From Halieaceae bacterium (GTDB taxonomy: Bacteria; Pseudomonadota; Gammaproteobacteria; Pseudomonadales; Halieaceae): a stretch of 13,800 nucleotides of DNA. The notes beneath the pieces are model-generated. The model saw only the letters and a program-made list of their open reading frames with translations. It did no database searches and was not told the origin of the DNA. The stretch covers positions 1 through 13,800 of the forward strand of contig DPGN01000003.1 in the NCBI GenBank assembly GCA_003523185.1, read 5' to 3'. This document shows positions 6,736 through 13,800 of this stretch, in pieces. The position numbers were made by a program, and so were the translations under genes. The stretch's first letter is position 1; each line of letters begins with the position of its first letter.

Positions 6736-7009
6736 GCTGGTTGCTCTGGGCTGTCTGATGGCAGTGACCGCCTGTACCTCTTTGCCCGCAGATCTTTTCC
6801 GGCAAGGGCCAGCTGATCTTGAGGTATCGGAGGCTCCCGTGCTGCAAACTGTTCAATGCGAGGAGCCGAGGCCTAAAATTTGTACACTGCAATACGAGCC
6901 GGTCTGCGCCGTGATGGAGTCGGGGTCCATTAACACGTACCCTTCGGCCTGTAATGCCTGTGCTGATATCGCTGTCAGCGCCTGGCGACCTGAATCCTGC
7001 GAGGAGTAA
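6701..7009 (+). CDS. Kazal-like six-cysteine lipoprotein
   Basis: This 102-residue protein begins with a signal sequence ending in a lipobox-like VTAC (C25), so it is probably a lipoprotein. The mature part has exactly six further cysteines: C53-x7-C61-x7-C69-x14-C84-x2-C87-x12-C100. That closely follows the Kazal spacing, and YEPVCAV and TYPSACNAC match the Kazal core. Kazal domains are often serine-protease inhibitors; many bacterial copies have no proven target. The ATG at 6701 lies inside the pirin gene, giving a 35-base overlap; an in-frame TTG at 6713 is an alternative that still leaves a signal peptide. Both ribosome sites are weak. The last two codons (GAGGAG) serve as the ribosome site of the symporter downstream, so the two genes are tightly joined. 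Confidence 0.75.
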   Translation: MNIDLVRFLSIRLVALGCLMAVTACTSLPADLFRQGPADLEVSEAPVLQTVQCEEPRPKICTLQYEPVCAVMESGSINTYPSACNACADIAVSAWRPESCEE

Positions 7010-7011
7010 AC

Positions 7012-8316
7012 ATGTCATTAACCAACCGAATTTTGCTGGCAATGGTTTTGGGGATTGGTCTTGGGTCAGTCCTAGAGGTGGTCTTGGGATCACTCAGCCC
7101 GGATAGTGGCTTTTACGGGTTTTTATACAACGGCATGGTGATGGGCCTGTTCGATGTCCTCGGCCGGATTTTCATCGCGTCGCTTAAGTTGCTCGTTGTA
7201 CCCTTGGTTCTGGTATCCCTGATTTGCGGCATGGCAGCCCTTGGTGCCAGCAGTCGCATGGGGCCTATCGCAGGAAAGACCTTGGGGCTTTACCTCGTCA
7301 CGACCTGTATCGCTGTGAGCTTGGGTTTGGCGATTGCCCTGGCTGTTGGCCCTGGCGAGGGCGTTAATGCCGTTGCGAGTTCCGACTTTGTTCCAAAGGA
7401 AGCGCCGCCCATCAAAGATACATTGATCAACATTTTCCCGACCAACCCTGTCGCCGCCATGGCCGAGGGCAACATGCTGCAGGTAATCGTGTTCGCTTTA
7501 CTCGTGGGCTTCGCACTGACACGTGCCGGTGAGGCGGGTCAGCGGTTGATTGCTTGGTTCCAGGATATGGAAGTCGTCGTGATGAAAATGGTGGGTGTGC
7601 TTATTGAACTTGCGCCTTATGGTGTTTTCGCGCTTCTGACCAAGCTTTTTGCCACCATGGGATTCGGCACCATTTTCGATCTGGCGGCGTACTTCTTTAC
7701 CCTGCTCGGTGTGCTTCTGTTCCATGGATTGGTGGTTTACGGTCTGGTTTTACGCACACTCACACCGCTGTCTCCAGCGATGTTGCGACAGAAGATGCGC
7801 CGCGTCTGGGCCTTTGCCTTTTCTACGTCATCGTCGGGGGCTACCTTGCCCGTGACGCTCAGAACCGTTGAGAAGCGACTCGGTGTGAACAAAAGTGTCG
7901 CTGGTTTTTCTGTGCCCTTAGGCGCAACCATAAATATGGATGGCACCGCCATCATGCAGGGTGTCGCCACCGTATTTATTGCGCAGGTGTATGGCATTGA
8001 CCTCTCCAGCAGCCAGCTTCTGATGGTGGTGCTCACCGCCACGCTGGCGTCCATTGGGACCGCCGCGGTGCCCAGCGCCGGCTTGATCATGCTGTCACTG
8101 GTATTGACGCAGGCGGGGCTGCCGGTCGAGGGGATTGCGCTGATTCTTGGTGTTGATCGTTTACTGGATATGGTCAGGACAGCCGTTAATGTCACTGGTG
8201 ATGCCACGGTATCGACTGTGGTCGCCTACCATGAAGGGCAACTCGATGAAGTGGTGTTCAATGACCCGGACGCCGATATTGAGGCTGACGATGAGACACA
8301 GAGGGCAGCGTCATGA
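7012..8316 (+). CDS. Dicarboxylate/amino acid:cation symporter (DAACS family)
   Basis: This 434-residue inner-membrane carrier has the fold of GltPh, GltP and DctA. Hydrophobic helices fill residues ~5-250. Re-entrant loop HP1 has STSSSGATLPVTLR (271-284). TM7 carries NMDGTA (308-313), part of the sodium/substrate site. HP2 is IGTAAVPSAG (348-357). TM8 has DRLLDMVRTAVNVTGD (382-397), where D386, R389, T390, N393 and D397 match GltPh D394, R397, T398, N401 and D405. The conserved R389 argues for an acidic amino acid or C4-dicarboxylate, with the side-chain carboxylate held by that arginine; a Na+ rather than H+ couple is inference. The acidic tail (~410-428) is cytoplasmic. GAGGAG lies five bases before the ATG, and its TGA overlaps the next ATG (ATGA). 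Confidence 0.95.
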   Translation: MSLTNRILLAMVLGIGLGSVLEVVLGSLSPDSGFYGFLYNGMVMGLFDVLGRIFIASLKLLVVPLVLVSLICGMAALGASSRMGPIAGKTLGLYLVTTCIAVSLGLAIALAVGPGEGVNAVASSDFVPKEAPPIKDTLINIFPTNPVAAMAEGNMLQVIVFALLVGFALTRAGEAGQRLIAWFQDMEVVVMKMVGVLIELAPYGVFALLTKLFATMGFGTIFDLAAYFFTLLGVLLFHGLVVYGLVLRTLTPLSPAMLRQKMRRVWAFAFSTSSSGATLPVTLRTVEKRLGVNKSVAGFSVPLGATINMDGTAIMQGVATVFIAQVYGIDLSSSQLLMVVLTATLASIGTAAVPSAGLIMLSLVLTQAGLPVEGIALILGVDRLLDMVRTAVNVTGDATVSTVVAYHEGQLDEVVFNDPDADIEADDETQRAAS

Positions 8317-8963
8317 GCCTGTCGGTCACCGTCGTCCCGGTCACGGCTTACCAACAGAACTGCTCAGTCATTAAGTGCGAGACCACAGGACTGGCCGCGG
8401 TGGTCGATCCGGGTGGCGATATCGATCGCATTAAGGCTGCTATTGAAAAGATGGGCGCTAAGGTAGAGAAGATTTTGCTCACTCACGGGCACATGGACCA
8501 TTGCGCTGCGGCAGATGTCTTGCGTAAAGAGTGGGAGGTACCCATCGAAGGCCCGGAGGAGGGTGATCGGTTTTGGATCGATAACCTGCCCAAGTGGTGC
8601 GAGATGTCAGGCTTTCCCATGGCTGAAGCTTTTGAGCCTGACCGTTGGCTTGTTGATGGTGATACCGTAACAGTCGGCGCTCTTGAGCTCGCCGTTATCC
8701 ATTGTCCGGGCCACACCCCGGGACATGTGGTCTTTTTTGACGGAGCACAGCGATTGGCATGGGTGGGCGATGTTATTTTTGCAGGCTCCATCGGGCGCAC
8801 CGACTTTCCAAAAGGCAACCACGACGAACTGATTCACTCGATAAGAGAGAAGCTATTTCCGCTCGGTGATAATGTTCAGTTCGTTCCTGGACATGGTCCG
8901 GATTCCACGTTCGGTCACGAACGTGCAACCAACCCGTTTGTTGCCGACACCCAGTTTGGCTGA
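8313..8963 (+). CDS. ycbL: YcbL-type metallo-beta-lactamase fold hydrolase
   Basis: This 216-residue cytoplasmic enzyme is of the glyoxalase II type. THGHMDH (57-63) gives H58, H60, D62 and H63. H134 lies in HCPGHTPGH, D153 in VGDVIF and H194 in FVPGHGP, completing the two-metal site. PVTAYQQNCSVI near the N-terminus and SIGRTDFPKGNH (~159-170) match E. coli YcbL closely. The C-terminal glutathione-binding domain of full-length GloB is absent, as in YcbL. It probably hydrolyses thioesters such as S-lactoylglutathione; the true substrate is unproven. The ATG overlaps the symporter stop, with GAGGG about seven bases before it, so it closes the plus-strand run. It converges with the OYE gene. 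Confidence 0.92.
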   Translation: MSLSVTVVPVTAYQQNCSVIKCETTGLAAVVDPGGDIDRIKAAIEKMGAKVEKILLTHGHMDHCAAADVLRKEWEVPIEGPEEGDRFWIDNLPKWCEMSGFPMAEAFEPDRWLVDGDTVTVGALELAVIHCPGHTPGHVVFFDGAQRLAWVGDVIFAGSIGRTDFPKGNHDELIHSIREKLFPLGDNVQFVPGHGPDSTFGHERATNPFVADTQFG

Positions 8964-8969
8964 GTCGAA

Positions 8970-8985
8970 GGCCGCTTAGGCGGCC
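8970..8985. terminator. GC-rich hairpin at the convergent gene ends
   Basis: GGCCGC (8970-8975), a TTAG loop and GCGGCC (8980-8985) form a perfect 6-bp stem between the ends of the YcbL-type gene and the OYE gene, covering the last codons and TAA of the latter. Position and symmetry suit a shared terminator for both strands. No U-tract follows on either strand, so intrinsic termination is not well supported. Confidence 0.35.
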
Positions 8986-10052
8986 ACGAAGCCATCCCAA
9001 GTCGCCATGTAATCGATGAACTTGGGTCCTAACCCCTGAGCCGCCAGGTGCTCTCTCGTGACAGGCAAGGCGTGCATTTCGAAATCGGCATTTGCCAGTG
9101 CTTGCCTTGGGAAATCAGCGTGGATAACCGCTGCGCGGCCTACGAGCACAAAGTCCAAGCCACTCTCGATGGCCCGCTCACAAGCCTCCGCCGAATACAG
9201 CTTACCGGCTGCACCTAGTGCGACCCCTTTTCGAGGTAAGTCGGCGAACACTTTGAGCAGCGACTGTCCTGCAAAGGCTTCATCTTGTGCGTCTTTGAAG
9301 ACGTCCCAGAGCGACATATCAAGATAATCGAGGCGAGGATCGACCAGCAGCTCGGATGCTAGATCGCGTATTTCCTCTGTCCGCTGACCAAAGCGCTCGG
9401 GTGATAGGCGGACACCCAGACTGAACTCACGACCACAGGCTTGGTTTATCCCAGCAATGATGTCGAACAGCACTTTTGCTCGCTTCTCGGGAGAGCCGCC
9501 GTACGCGTCATCACGACGATTGAACTGGGGGCTTAGAAACTGTGCGAGTAGGTAGCCGTGTGCACCGTGGAGCTGAACGCCATCGAACCCTGCTCGCTGA
9601 CTGCGAACGGCGGCAGCAATACAGTCCTCGATAAACCCTTCCACTTCTTCGACGGTCATGGCTTTTGATCCTGTAGACTCGTCGTCAGAGGGGCACATGG
9701 GTACATCGTCGCAGTAGCTACCCATGGCACGCATGCCGCCATGGTGGAGCTGGACGACCGCATGGCTGCCGTGCGCTTTAATCCCCTCTGCAAGCCGCGC
9801 AAGACCTTTTAGGTGCAAATCTTCGTGTGCGCCTAGCTGTCCAGGGAAGCCCACACCCCGGTGCTGTACTGAGGTCGCACACGTCATGGTCAACCCGAAT
9901 CCACCCTCGGCCCTGCGGGTGAGCCAGCGGTACTCGTCATCACTGAGCACGCCGTCAGCACCGCTCTGCAGATTGGTCAGAGCGGCGAGCATGAAGCGGT
10001 TCTTAATAGTGGATCCGTTGGCAAAGGTGAAAGGAGCTGCCAGAGCGCTCAT
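8976..10052 (-). CDS. NADH:flavin oxidoreductase, old yellow enzyme family
   Basis: This 358-residue single-domain FMN TIM-barrel enzyme reduces activated C=C bonds with NAD(P)H. NRFMLAALTN (18-27) at the barrel start contacts flavin. QLHHGG (101-106) and LHGAHGYLLAQFLSP (161-175) follow, with H162 and H165 as the family substrate-binding pair. NRRDDAYGGSPEKR (178-191) is the OYE signature. GRAAVIHADFP near 305-315 binds the FMN phosphate. It lacks the C-terminal Fe-S and FAD domains of 2,4-dienoyl-CoA reductases. The substrate is unknown. The ATG at 10052 has GAGGA about nine bases upstream, in the 17-base gap after the amidohydrolase gene, so the two are co-transcribed. Confidence 0.93.
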   Translation of the reverse strand: MSALAAPFTFANGSTIKNRFMLAALTNLQSGADGVLSDDEYRWLTRRAEGGFGLTMTCATSVQHRGVGFPGQLGAHEDLHLKGLARLAEGIKAHGSHAVVQLHHGGMRAMGSYCDDVPMCPSDDESTGSKAMTVEEVEGFIEDCIAAAVRSQRAGFDGVQLHGAHGYLLAQFLSPQFNRRDDAYGGSPEKRAKVLFDIIAGINQACGREFSLGVRLSPERFGQRTEEIRDLASELLVDPRLDYLDMSLWDVFKDAQDEAFAGQSLLKVFADLPRKGVALGAAGKLYSAEACERAIESGLDFVLVGRAAVIHADFPRQALANADFEMHALPVTREHLAAQGLGPKFIDYMATWDGFVAA

Positions 10053-10069
10053 AAGCTTATCCTCGGTTA

Positions 10070-11773
10070 TTAGTTTTGGTATGCGGTACCAGCGTAAACG
10101 GTACCGATGACCTCAATTGATCGTAATTGTTCAAGCGGCACGGTCAGTGGGTCAGCCGCCAGCACAGTAAAGTCCGCCGCCTTTCCAGCCCGTATTGAGC
10201 CGATAGAATCTTCGAGCCCCAAGATCCACGCCGCATCGATGGTAATGGCTTTCAGCGCACCGTATCGACTCATTACTTCACCTTGTCCGGTTTTTTCACC
10301 CGAGATATTTTCCCGTGCGACGGCAGTCCACATCAGCGTTAGCGGTGAGAGAGGTGCCATTGGGCTGTCAGAGTGGAGCCCAACCGGAACACCTTTTGAT
10401 TCCAAGGAGCCGAGTCGCACCATTTGGGGTCCCCGATCAGGGCCGAGCCAATCGCCGCTGTACATCTCGGACAGAATGTAATGGTAGTAAGGGTTTGCAG
10501 AGACAGCCGCGCCGAGGGCTGCAAGTTTTCGGTTTTGATCTTCCGTACTGTAAGCAAAGTGCTCCAGTGTCATGCGGTGATCAGCACGAGGACTCTCGCG
10601 CAACAGGTAGTCCAGAAGATCGATAAAGCGTGCCGTGGCGGCATCACCGTTGCTGTGGGCATGAATCTGAAAGCCAGCGTCCCAAAACGTTTTACCGAAT
10701 GTCTTTAGGGTGGGGACATCGACCATCCATACGCCCGTGTGCCCGTCGAGGTAGCCAGGTGAGCCCATCTGGGAGAGGCCCGAAAAGATCGCACCATCAA
10801 TCATGAGTTTGAAGTGATTACCGACGGTGACTTGGTCGTCGTTCATTGTCTGCCACTCACGGACTTCAGCAAGCGCTTGCTCCGCGGATTTTTGCCGTGT
10901 GATGAAATCGGTAATGATGGGTGTGAGAAGCACTCGAACACCGACAGGGTCACTGGCTACGGCGGCTTTTACGGCCTGAATTTCAGCAACGGGGTTACCA
11001 AAAATACCGGTACCCATATCCGCAGCAGTCGTCACCCCTGATTCGTGCATCATGGAGAGGAAGTTCTGCATGCCCTTCATGTAGCGAGCGGGCTCAAAGA
11101 GAAATCCCATGCGGGGGAATACTGCTCTCAGGCCCAGTTCATAGAAGTGTCCTCGTTCCCAACTGGCTCCATGAGGAATGGCATCCGCATCATCCTTGGT
11201 AACGCCCAGGAGTTCCCAGGCCGCATCATTGCCAATGAGCTCATGAAACGAGCGGTGCCAAAGCATGACCGGCGTATCGCCGAACCAAGCGTTGAGATCG
11301 TCCCGCCACACCTCGCCGTGCCACAGCGGGTGATAGCCAAAAGCGACAAACGGTACTGACGCATCATCATGTTGCGCGACCAGATTTTGCAGTGCACTTC
11401 GGTAGCCCTCGGGCGTTGTCGCTCCCGGGAAATCACCGGTGGGTAGATACCAGTCATCGGGTGCAAGAAAGGGGAACTGTGTCAAAACTGCAGGCAGGGT
11501 AGGGTGGACATGAGGATCAATGAAGCCCGGTGTCATGACCTTGTCTTCGAACTGGCGGTCGATTTGCGCACCGCGTGCAGCAATCAGCGGGCTCAGGCTA
11601 TCCAAGGAGCCAACGGCTAAGACTTTTCCGTCTTCCACCGCTACGGCGGTTGCCTCGGGTAGTGCTGGTTCCATGGTTCGAATGAGCTTGGCCGTGTAAA
11701 CCACTGTTTCCGCTTGGATGCCGTGCGTTAGTGACAGCAATGCAAGAGCAACCATTATTGTTATTGGGCGCAT
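10070..11773 (-). CDS. Exported YtcJ-like amidohydrolase
   Basis: This 567-residue metal-dependent hydrolase is of the amidohydrolase-3 (YtcJ) type. The mature enzyme begins after a signal peptide of about 21 residues (MRPITIMVALALLSLTHGIQA), so it works in the periplasm or outside. GFIDPHVHP (H88, H90) opens the metal site. Further motifs in order are FKLMIDGAI, with the conserved lysine, HAHSNGD, TLEHFAYS and GLHSDSPMAPLSP, with the late metal-binding aspartate. The C-terminus (IRAGKAADFTVLAADPL) is the usual urease-like beta-sandwich strand. I chose ATG at 11773 over an in-frame GTG at 11794, because it has GGAGG just upstream and gives a clean signal peptide. Substrate unknown. It lies 59 bases after the M48 gene and 17 before OYE. 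Confidence 0.92.
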   Translation of the reverse strand: MRPITIMVALALLSLTHGIQAETVVYTAKLIRTMEPALPEATAVAVEDGKVLAVGSLDSLSPLIAARGAQIDRQFEDKVMTPGFIDPHVHPTLPAVLTQFPFLAPDDWYLPTGDFPGATTPEGYRSALQNLVAQHDDASVPFVAFGYHPLWHGEVWRDDLNAWFGDTPVMLWHRSFHELIGNDAAWELLGVTKDDADAIPHGASWERGHFYELGLRAVFPRMGFLFEPARYMKGMQNFLSMMHESGVTTAADMGTGIFGNPVAEIQAVKAAVASDPVGVRVLLTPIITDFITRQKSAEQALAEVREWQTMNDDQVTVGNHFKLMIDGAIFSGLSQMGSPGYLDGHTGVWMVDVPTLKTFGKTFWDAGFQIHAHSNGDAATARFIDLLDYLLRESPRADHRMTLEHFAYSTEDQNRKLAALGAAVSANPYYHYILSEMYSGDWLGPDRGPQMVRLGSLESKGVPVGLHSDSPMAPLSPLTLMWTAVARENISGEKTGQGEVMSRYGALKAITIDAAWILGLEDSIGSIRAGKAADFTVLAADPLTVPLEQLRSIEVIGTVYAGTAYQN

Positions 11774-11832
11774 GAGACCTCCCTGTATCGCCACGCCATG
11801 ATGTCATGAAATGTGGGATGACAGCAGTAGGC

Positions 11833-13242
11833 CTATCGAAGAACTTTTAGCCAATCTCCGGTGCGTGGCTCGCCACTAGGGTAGTAGCCATTGATCAAGC
11901 GCAGTTGGTTCTCCGCGTCGGGCACTCGAACGCCCGAGCTCAGCGACCCGAAGGTGGCTCCCCTCGGTACTTGCACGTAGTTCAAGACGTGGCTTTCGCC
12001 ACGCTTTTTTTCTCGCGCAAAGAGGGGTCGGAAGGAGGTGATGATGGTTTTGAAGCCTTCATCGGCAGTACTGAAGTCGCTGGCTTCGCCCTCAAATAAA
12101 AAGCGGAATCGGTGATCAACAATACCCAAACGCTTCTGAACACCGCCAGCGCTTGCGAGTCCGGTCGCTCCCTTCAGGCCTTCGTTCTCAATCGACTCCT
12201 GCCCACTGACCTCGCCAGACGCAAGTTCGGGAAGGGCGTCATCGGGGCTTTTACCAGGGTCTACCTTGGCGATTTTGATTTTGAGCGCCGCATCGGAATC
12301 AGGGGCTTTCGCCACAATTTCCCGCGTAGTTGCCGTGACGACCCAGCCCTCAGGGTGTTCAAACGTAAAATCCAGTTTGTTGTGGTAGTACCGCAGGGGA
12401 TCACTTTGCGCCTCGGCGCTCGCACCGACCACCATTCCTTCGGTTTCGCGCCTGAACCGGCCAGGCAACTCTGGGTTCTCGGACATGGTGTCGAGATCAA
12501 GGCTGTTGGCTGTCTTAATCACGGTTTGCAGTCGCAAGTCATTTCTTGGGTGGCTGGCATACAGCCCGTGGTAGGTGCCAGAGGGTTTACCTGAGGCCTT
12601 GGCGACCGCTTTGCGGTAGCGCTCCTGATCTTTAAGAACACCGATGACCGATAACAAGGCATCGGCGTCGTATCCGCTTTTGTGCATGAATTCAGCGCCG
12701 GCCGCATCCGCCTCGAGCTCCATGTCGCGACCAAAGCCCGAGATGATTTCTGCGCCATACATGCTTACTGCGTCAACCAAGTCACCCGAGCCGGTTAGGA
12801 TACCGGCTGAGACCGCCGCTATCTGATTGGTGATGGTTTGCGTTTTTCTGCGGGAGTGGTGCCGCTCGGTGATATGCCCAATCTCGTGCGCAATCACGCC
12901 CGCGAGTTCTGCCTCGTTATCGAGGTAGGCGAGCAGACCTCGGTTGATATAGATGAGACCGCCGGGCAGGGCGAACGCATTGATGTCAGGCGAGTCTAGC
13001 AGCGTAAAGGTGAACTCCTGGTTGGGCAGGCTGGAGTTAGCGACTAATCGCGCACCGATCTCGTCAATATAGGCCTGTAACTCGGGGTCGTCATAGATCC
13101 CGATGCTCTCAATCAGCTTCTCGTGCTCTTCAGCAGCATCGGTTGGAATACTGACAGGCCGCCCACCGACGGTAACCGTCGATGAACCTGCGCAGCCAGC
13201 GATCAGGGCGGTGAAGCAGAGCGAGACTAAAAGTCGTTTCAT
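11833..13242 (-). CDS. M48 family metalloprotease lipoprotein
   Basis: This 469-residue protein has a lipoprotein signal peptide ending in LIAGC (C17). The residue after the cysteine is Ala, not Asp, so outer-membrane sorting is expected. The M48 domain (~40-250) has HEIGH at 119-123, with zinc ligands H119 and H123 and catalytic E120, and MELEADAAG (174-182) with E175 as third ligand. This places it with BepA/LoiP-like periplasmic quality-control proteases. Residues ~285-410 (YYHNKLDFTFEHPEGW onward) form a separate domain often seen in this subfamily, and the last ~45 residues (LRLINGYYPSGEPRTGDWLK) resemble a LysM-like end. There is no clear TPR region of the BepA type. ATG at 13242 is three bases after the stop of the upstream gene and has a poor ribosome site, suggesting coupling. 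Confidence 0.93.
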   Translation of the reverse strand: MKRLLVSLCFTALIAGCAGSSTVTVGGRPVSIPTDAAEEHEKLIESIGIYDDPELQAYIDEIGARLVANSSLPNQEFTFTLLDSPDINAFALPGGLIYINRGLLAYLDNEAELAGVIAHEIGHITERHHSRRKTQTITNQIAAVSAGILTGSGDLVDAVSMYGAEIISGFGRDMELEADAAGAEFMHKSGYDADALLSVIGVLKDQERYRKAVAKASGKPSGTYHGLYASHPRNDLRLQTVIKTANSLDLDTMSENPELPGRFRRETEGMVVGASAEAQSDPLRYYHNKLDFTFEHPEGWVVTATTREIVAKAPDSDAALKIKIAKVDPGKSPDDALPELASGEVSGQESIENEGLKGATGLASAGGVQKRLGIVDHRFRFLFEGEASDFSTADEGFKTIITSFRPLFAREKKRGESHVLNYVQVPRGATFGSLSSGVRVPDAENQLRLINGYYPSGEPRTGDWLKVLR

Positions 13243-13245
13243 AGC

Positions 13246-13800
13246 TTACGACCCGGCAGACAGGTACTGCAGTAGCTGGGTGCCCAGGCTGTCGCAGGCG
13301 GTGTCCTGAACGGGCGCAATGATCGGAATCGGAACAACAACGGCAGGCATGTAGCTTTGTCCACTGGTTAAGGCACTCATCTTTCCGACCTCCGCCCCGT
13401 CGTCAAAGTTCCATATAGTGGCTTCGTATTCGGACTCGGTGCCCCAGGTACCAAAACCAAAGCATCCGGCGCCCGTTGGTCCAACACCACAGGTCATGGA
13501 GCCACTGCTGTTGGTGTCTTGGGTTCGGCCATCAATCCAGATCATGTAATTGAGGTCCAGATCCTCCAGCTTGTTTGCTACGCTGGGGAGGATCATTAGT
13601 CGGCCAACGCTCTCAATACTGAGAGGCGCAGTCCTCGGCTCAAACCATGGGTATAGGGCATCGACAAATTGTCGCTCGGGGATCACGCTGATGCTCTCGC
13701 TGCCGCGACTGATGTGATTGCCAATGCAGTCGATAAAATCGGGCTCGGTATCGTAGTCAGGCGCATGACGCCGACCAAGAATGACAATGCTGCCATCCGT
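13246..13800 (-). CDS. Unrecognised protein, 5' end beyond the window
   Basis: The minus-strand frame is open from the window edge to TAA at 13248-13246, giving the last 184 residues. A GTG at 13686 is in frame, but open coding continues upstream (DGSIVILGRRHAPDYDTEP and onward), so the true start is probably outside. Visible features are a basic GRRHAPD stretch, a Gly/Cys-rich patch (TCGVGPTGAGCFGFGTWG), a hydrophobic stretch (AVVVPIPIIAPV) and a C-terminal QDTACDSLG. The three cysteines in the second half could form disulfides. I recognise no family and no catalytic motif. It ends three bases before the M48 lipoprotein gene and is likely its operon partner, perhaps another envelope protein; that is inference. 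Confidence 0.75.
   Translation of the reverse strand, partial: TDGSIVILGRRHAPDYDTEPDFIDCIGNHISRGSESISVIPERQFVDALYPWFEPRTAPLSIESVGRLMILPSVANKLEDLDLNYMIWIDGRTQDTNSSGSMTCGVGPTGAGCFGFGTWGTESEYEATIWNFDDGAEVGKMSALTSGQSYMPAVVVPIPIIAPVQDTACDSLGTQLLQYLSAGS

Noticed and set aside
7737..8207. A 156-codon minus-strand frame
   Set aside because: It is antisense to the most conserved part of the symporter (HP1 to TM8), so its openness follows from that gene's codon use.
11774..11832. Near-palindromic CATGATGTCATG in the M48-amidohydrolase gap as an operator
   Set aside because: The symmetry is imperfect, there is no neighbouring promoter pair, and the gap is within a probable operon.
12112..12594. A 160-codon plus-strand frame
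   Set aside because: It lies wholly antisense to the clearly identified M48 protease gene and has no motif or ribosome site of its own.
1..13800. Defence island, prophage, integron, CRISPR or biosynthetic cluster
   Set aside because: Every large frame is a housekeeping, envelope, transport or general metabolic gene; there are no integrase or transposase genes, no regularly spaced repeats and no tRNA-linked ends.

Overview
The window is a stretch of bacterial chromosome with moderately high GC and dense coding on both strands. The order erpA / anmK / mepM-like / tyrS matches the arrangement I know from Pseudomonas and related Gammaproteobacteria. Together with the other genes (SixA-type phosphatase, NagZ, pirin, DAACS transporter, YcbL-type hydrolase, old yellow enzyme, YtcJ-like amidohydrolase, M48 lipoprotein), it suggests a heterotrophic, probably marine, gammaproteobacterium. 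The finer placement is inference. I see no rRNA, tRNA, CRISPR, insertion sequence, phage or integron.

Layout: (1) 1-108 is the 3' end of erpA on +. (2) 181-2630 on - is a two-gene unit, mepM-like M23 endopeptidase then anmK, joined by a GTGA overlap. (3) 2793-8963 on + is a long codirectional run: tyrS, a short leader ORF, sixA, a possible 39-codon ORF, nagZ, a pirin, a six-cysteine Kazal-like lipoprotein, a dicarboxylate/amino-acid:cation symporter and a YcbL-type metallo-hydrolase. Several joints overlap (TTGA, ATGA, 35 nt, ATGA). (4) 8976-13800 on - is a second run, transcribed right to left: an unrecognised protein cut by the window edge, an M48 metalloprotease lipoprotein, an exported amidohydrolase and an OYE-family flavin oxidoreductase.

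Three genes serve the cell wall: the MepM-like enzyme cuts peptidoglycan cross-links, NagZ removes GlcNAc from recovered muropeptides, and AnmK phosphorylates the anhydroMurNAc released later. Two more are envelope proteins: the M48 lipoprotein and the Kazal-like lipoprotein. The rest are general metabolism and stress functions.

I found no clear new defence, mobile or biosynthetic system. The most unusual signals are small. They are in-frame 12-bp repeats of the tyrS stop codon that create tiny ORFs, a nine-codon leader ORF with a good ribosome site whose stop overlaps the TTG start of sixA, similar short repeats at or near the erpA and nagZ stops, a possible small ORF ending on the nagZ start, and an uncharacterised protein paired with the M48 protease. 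Four genes start with GTG or TTG. No gene-free stretch exceeds about 165 bases.
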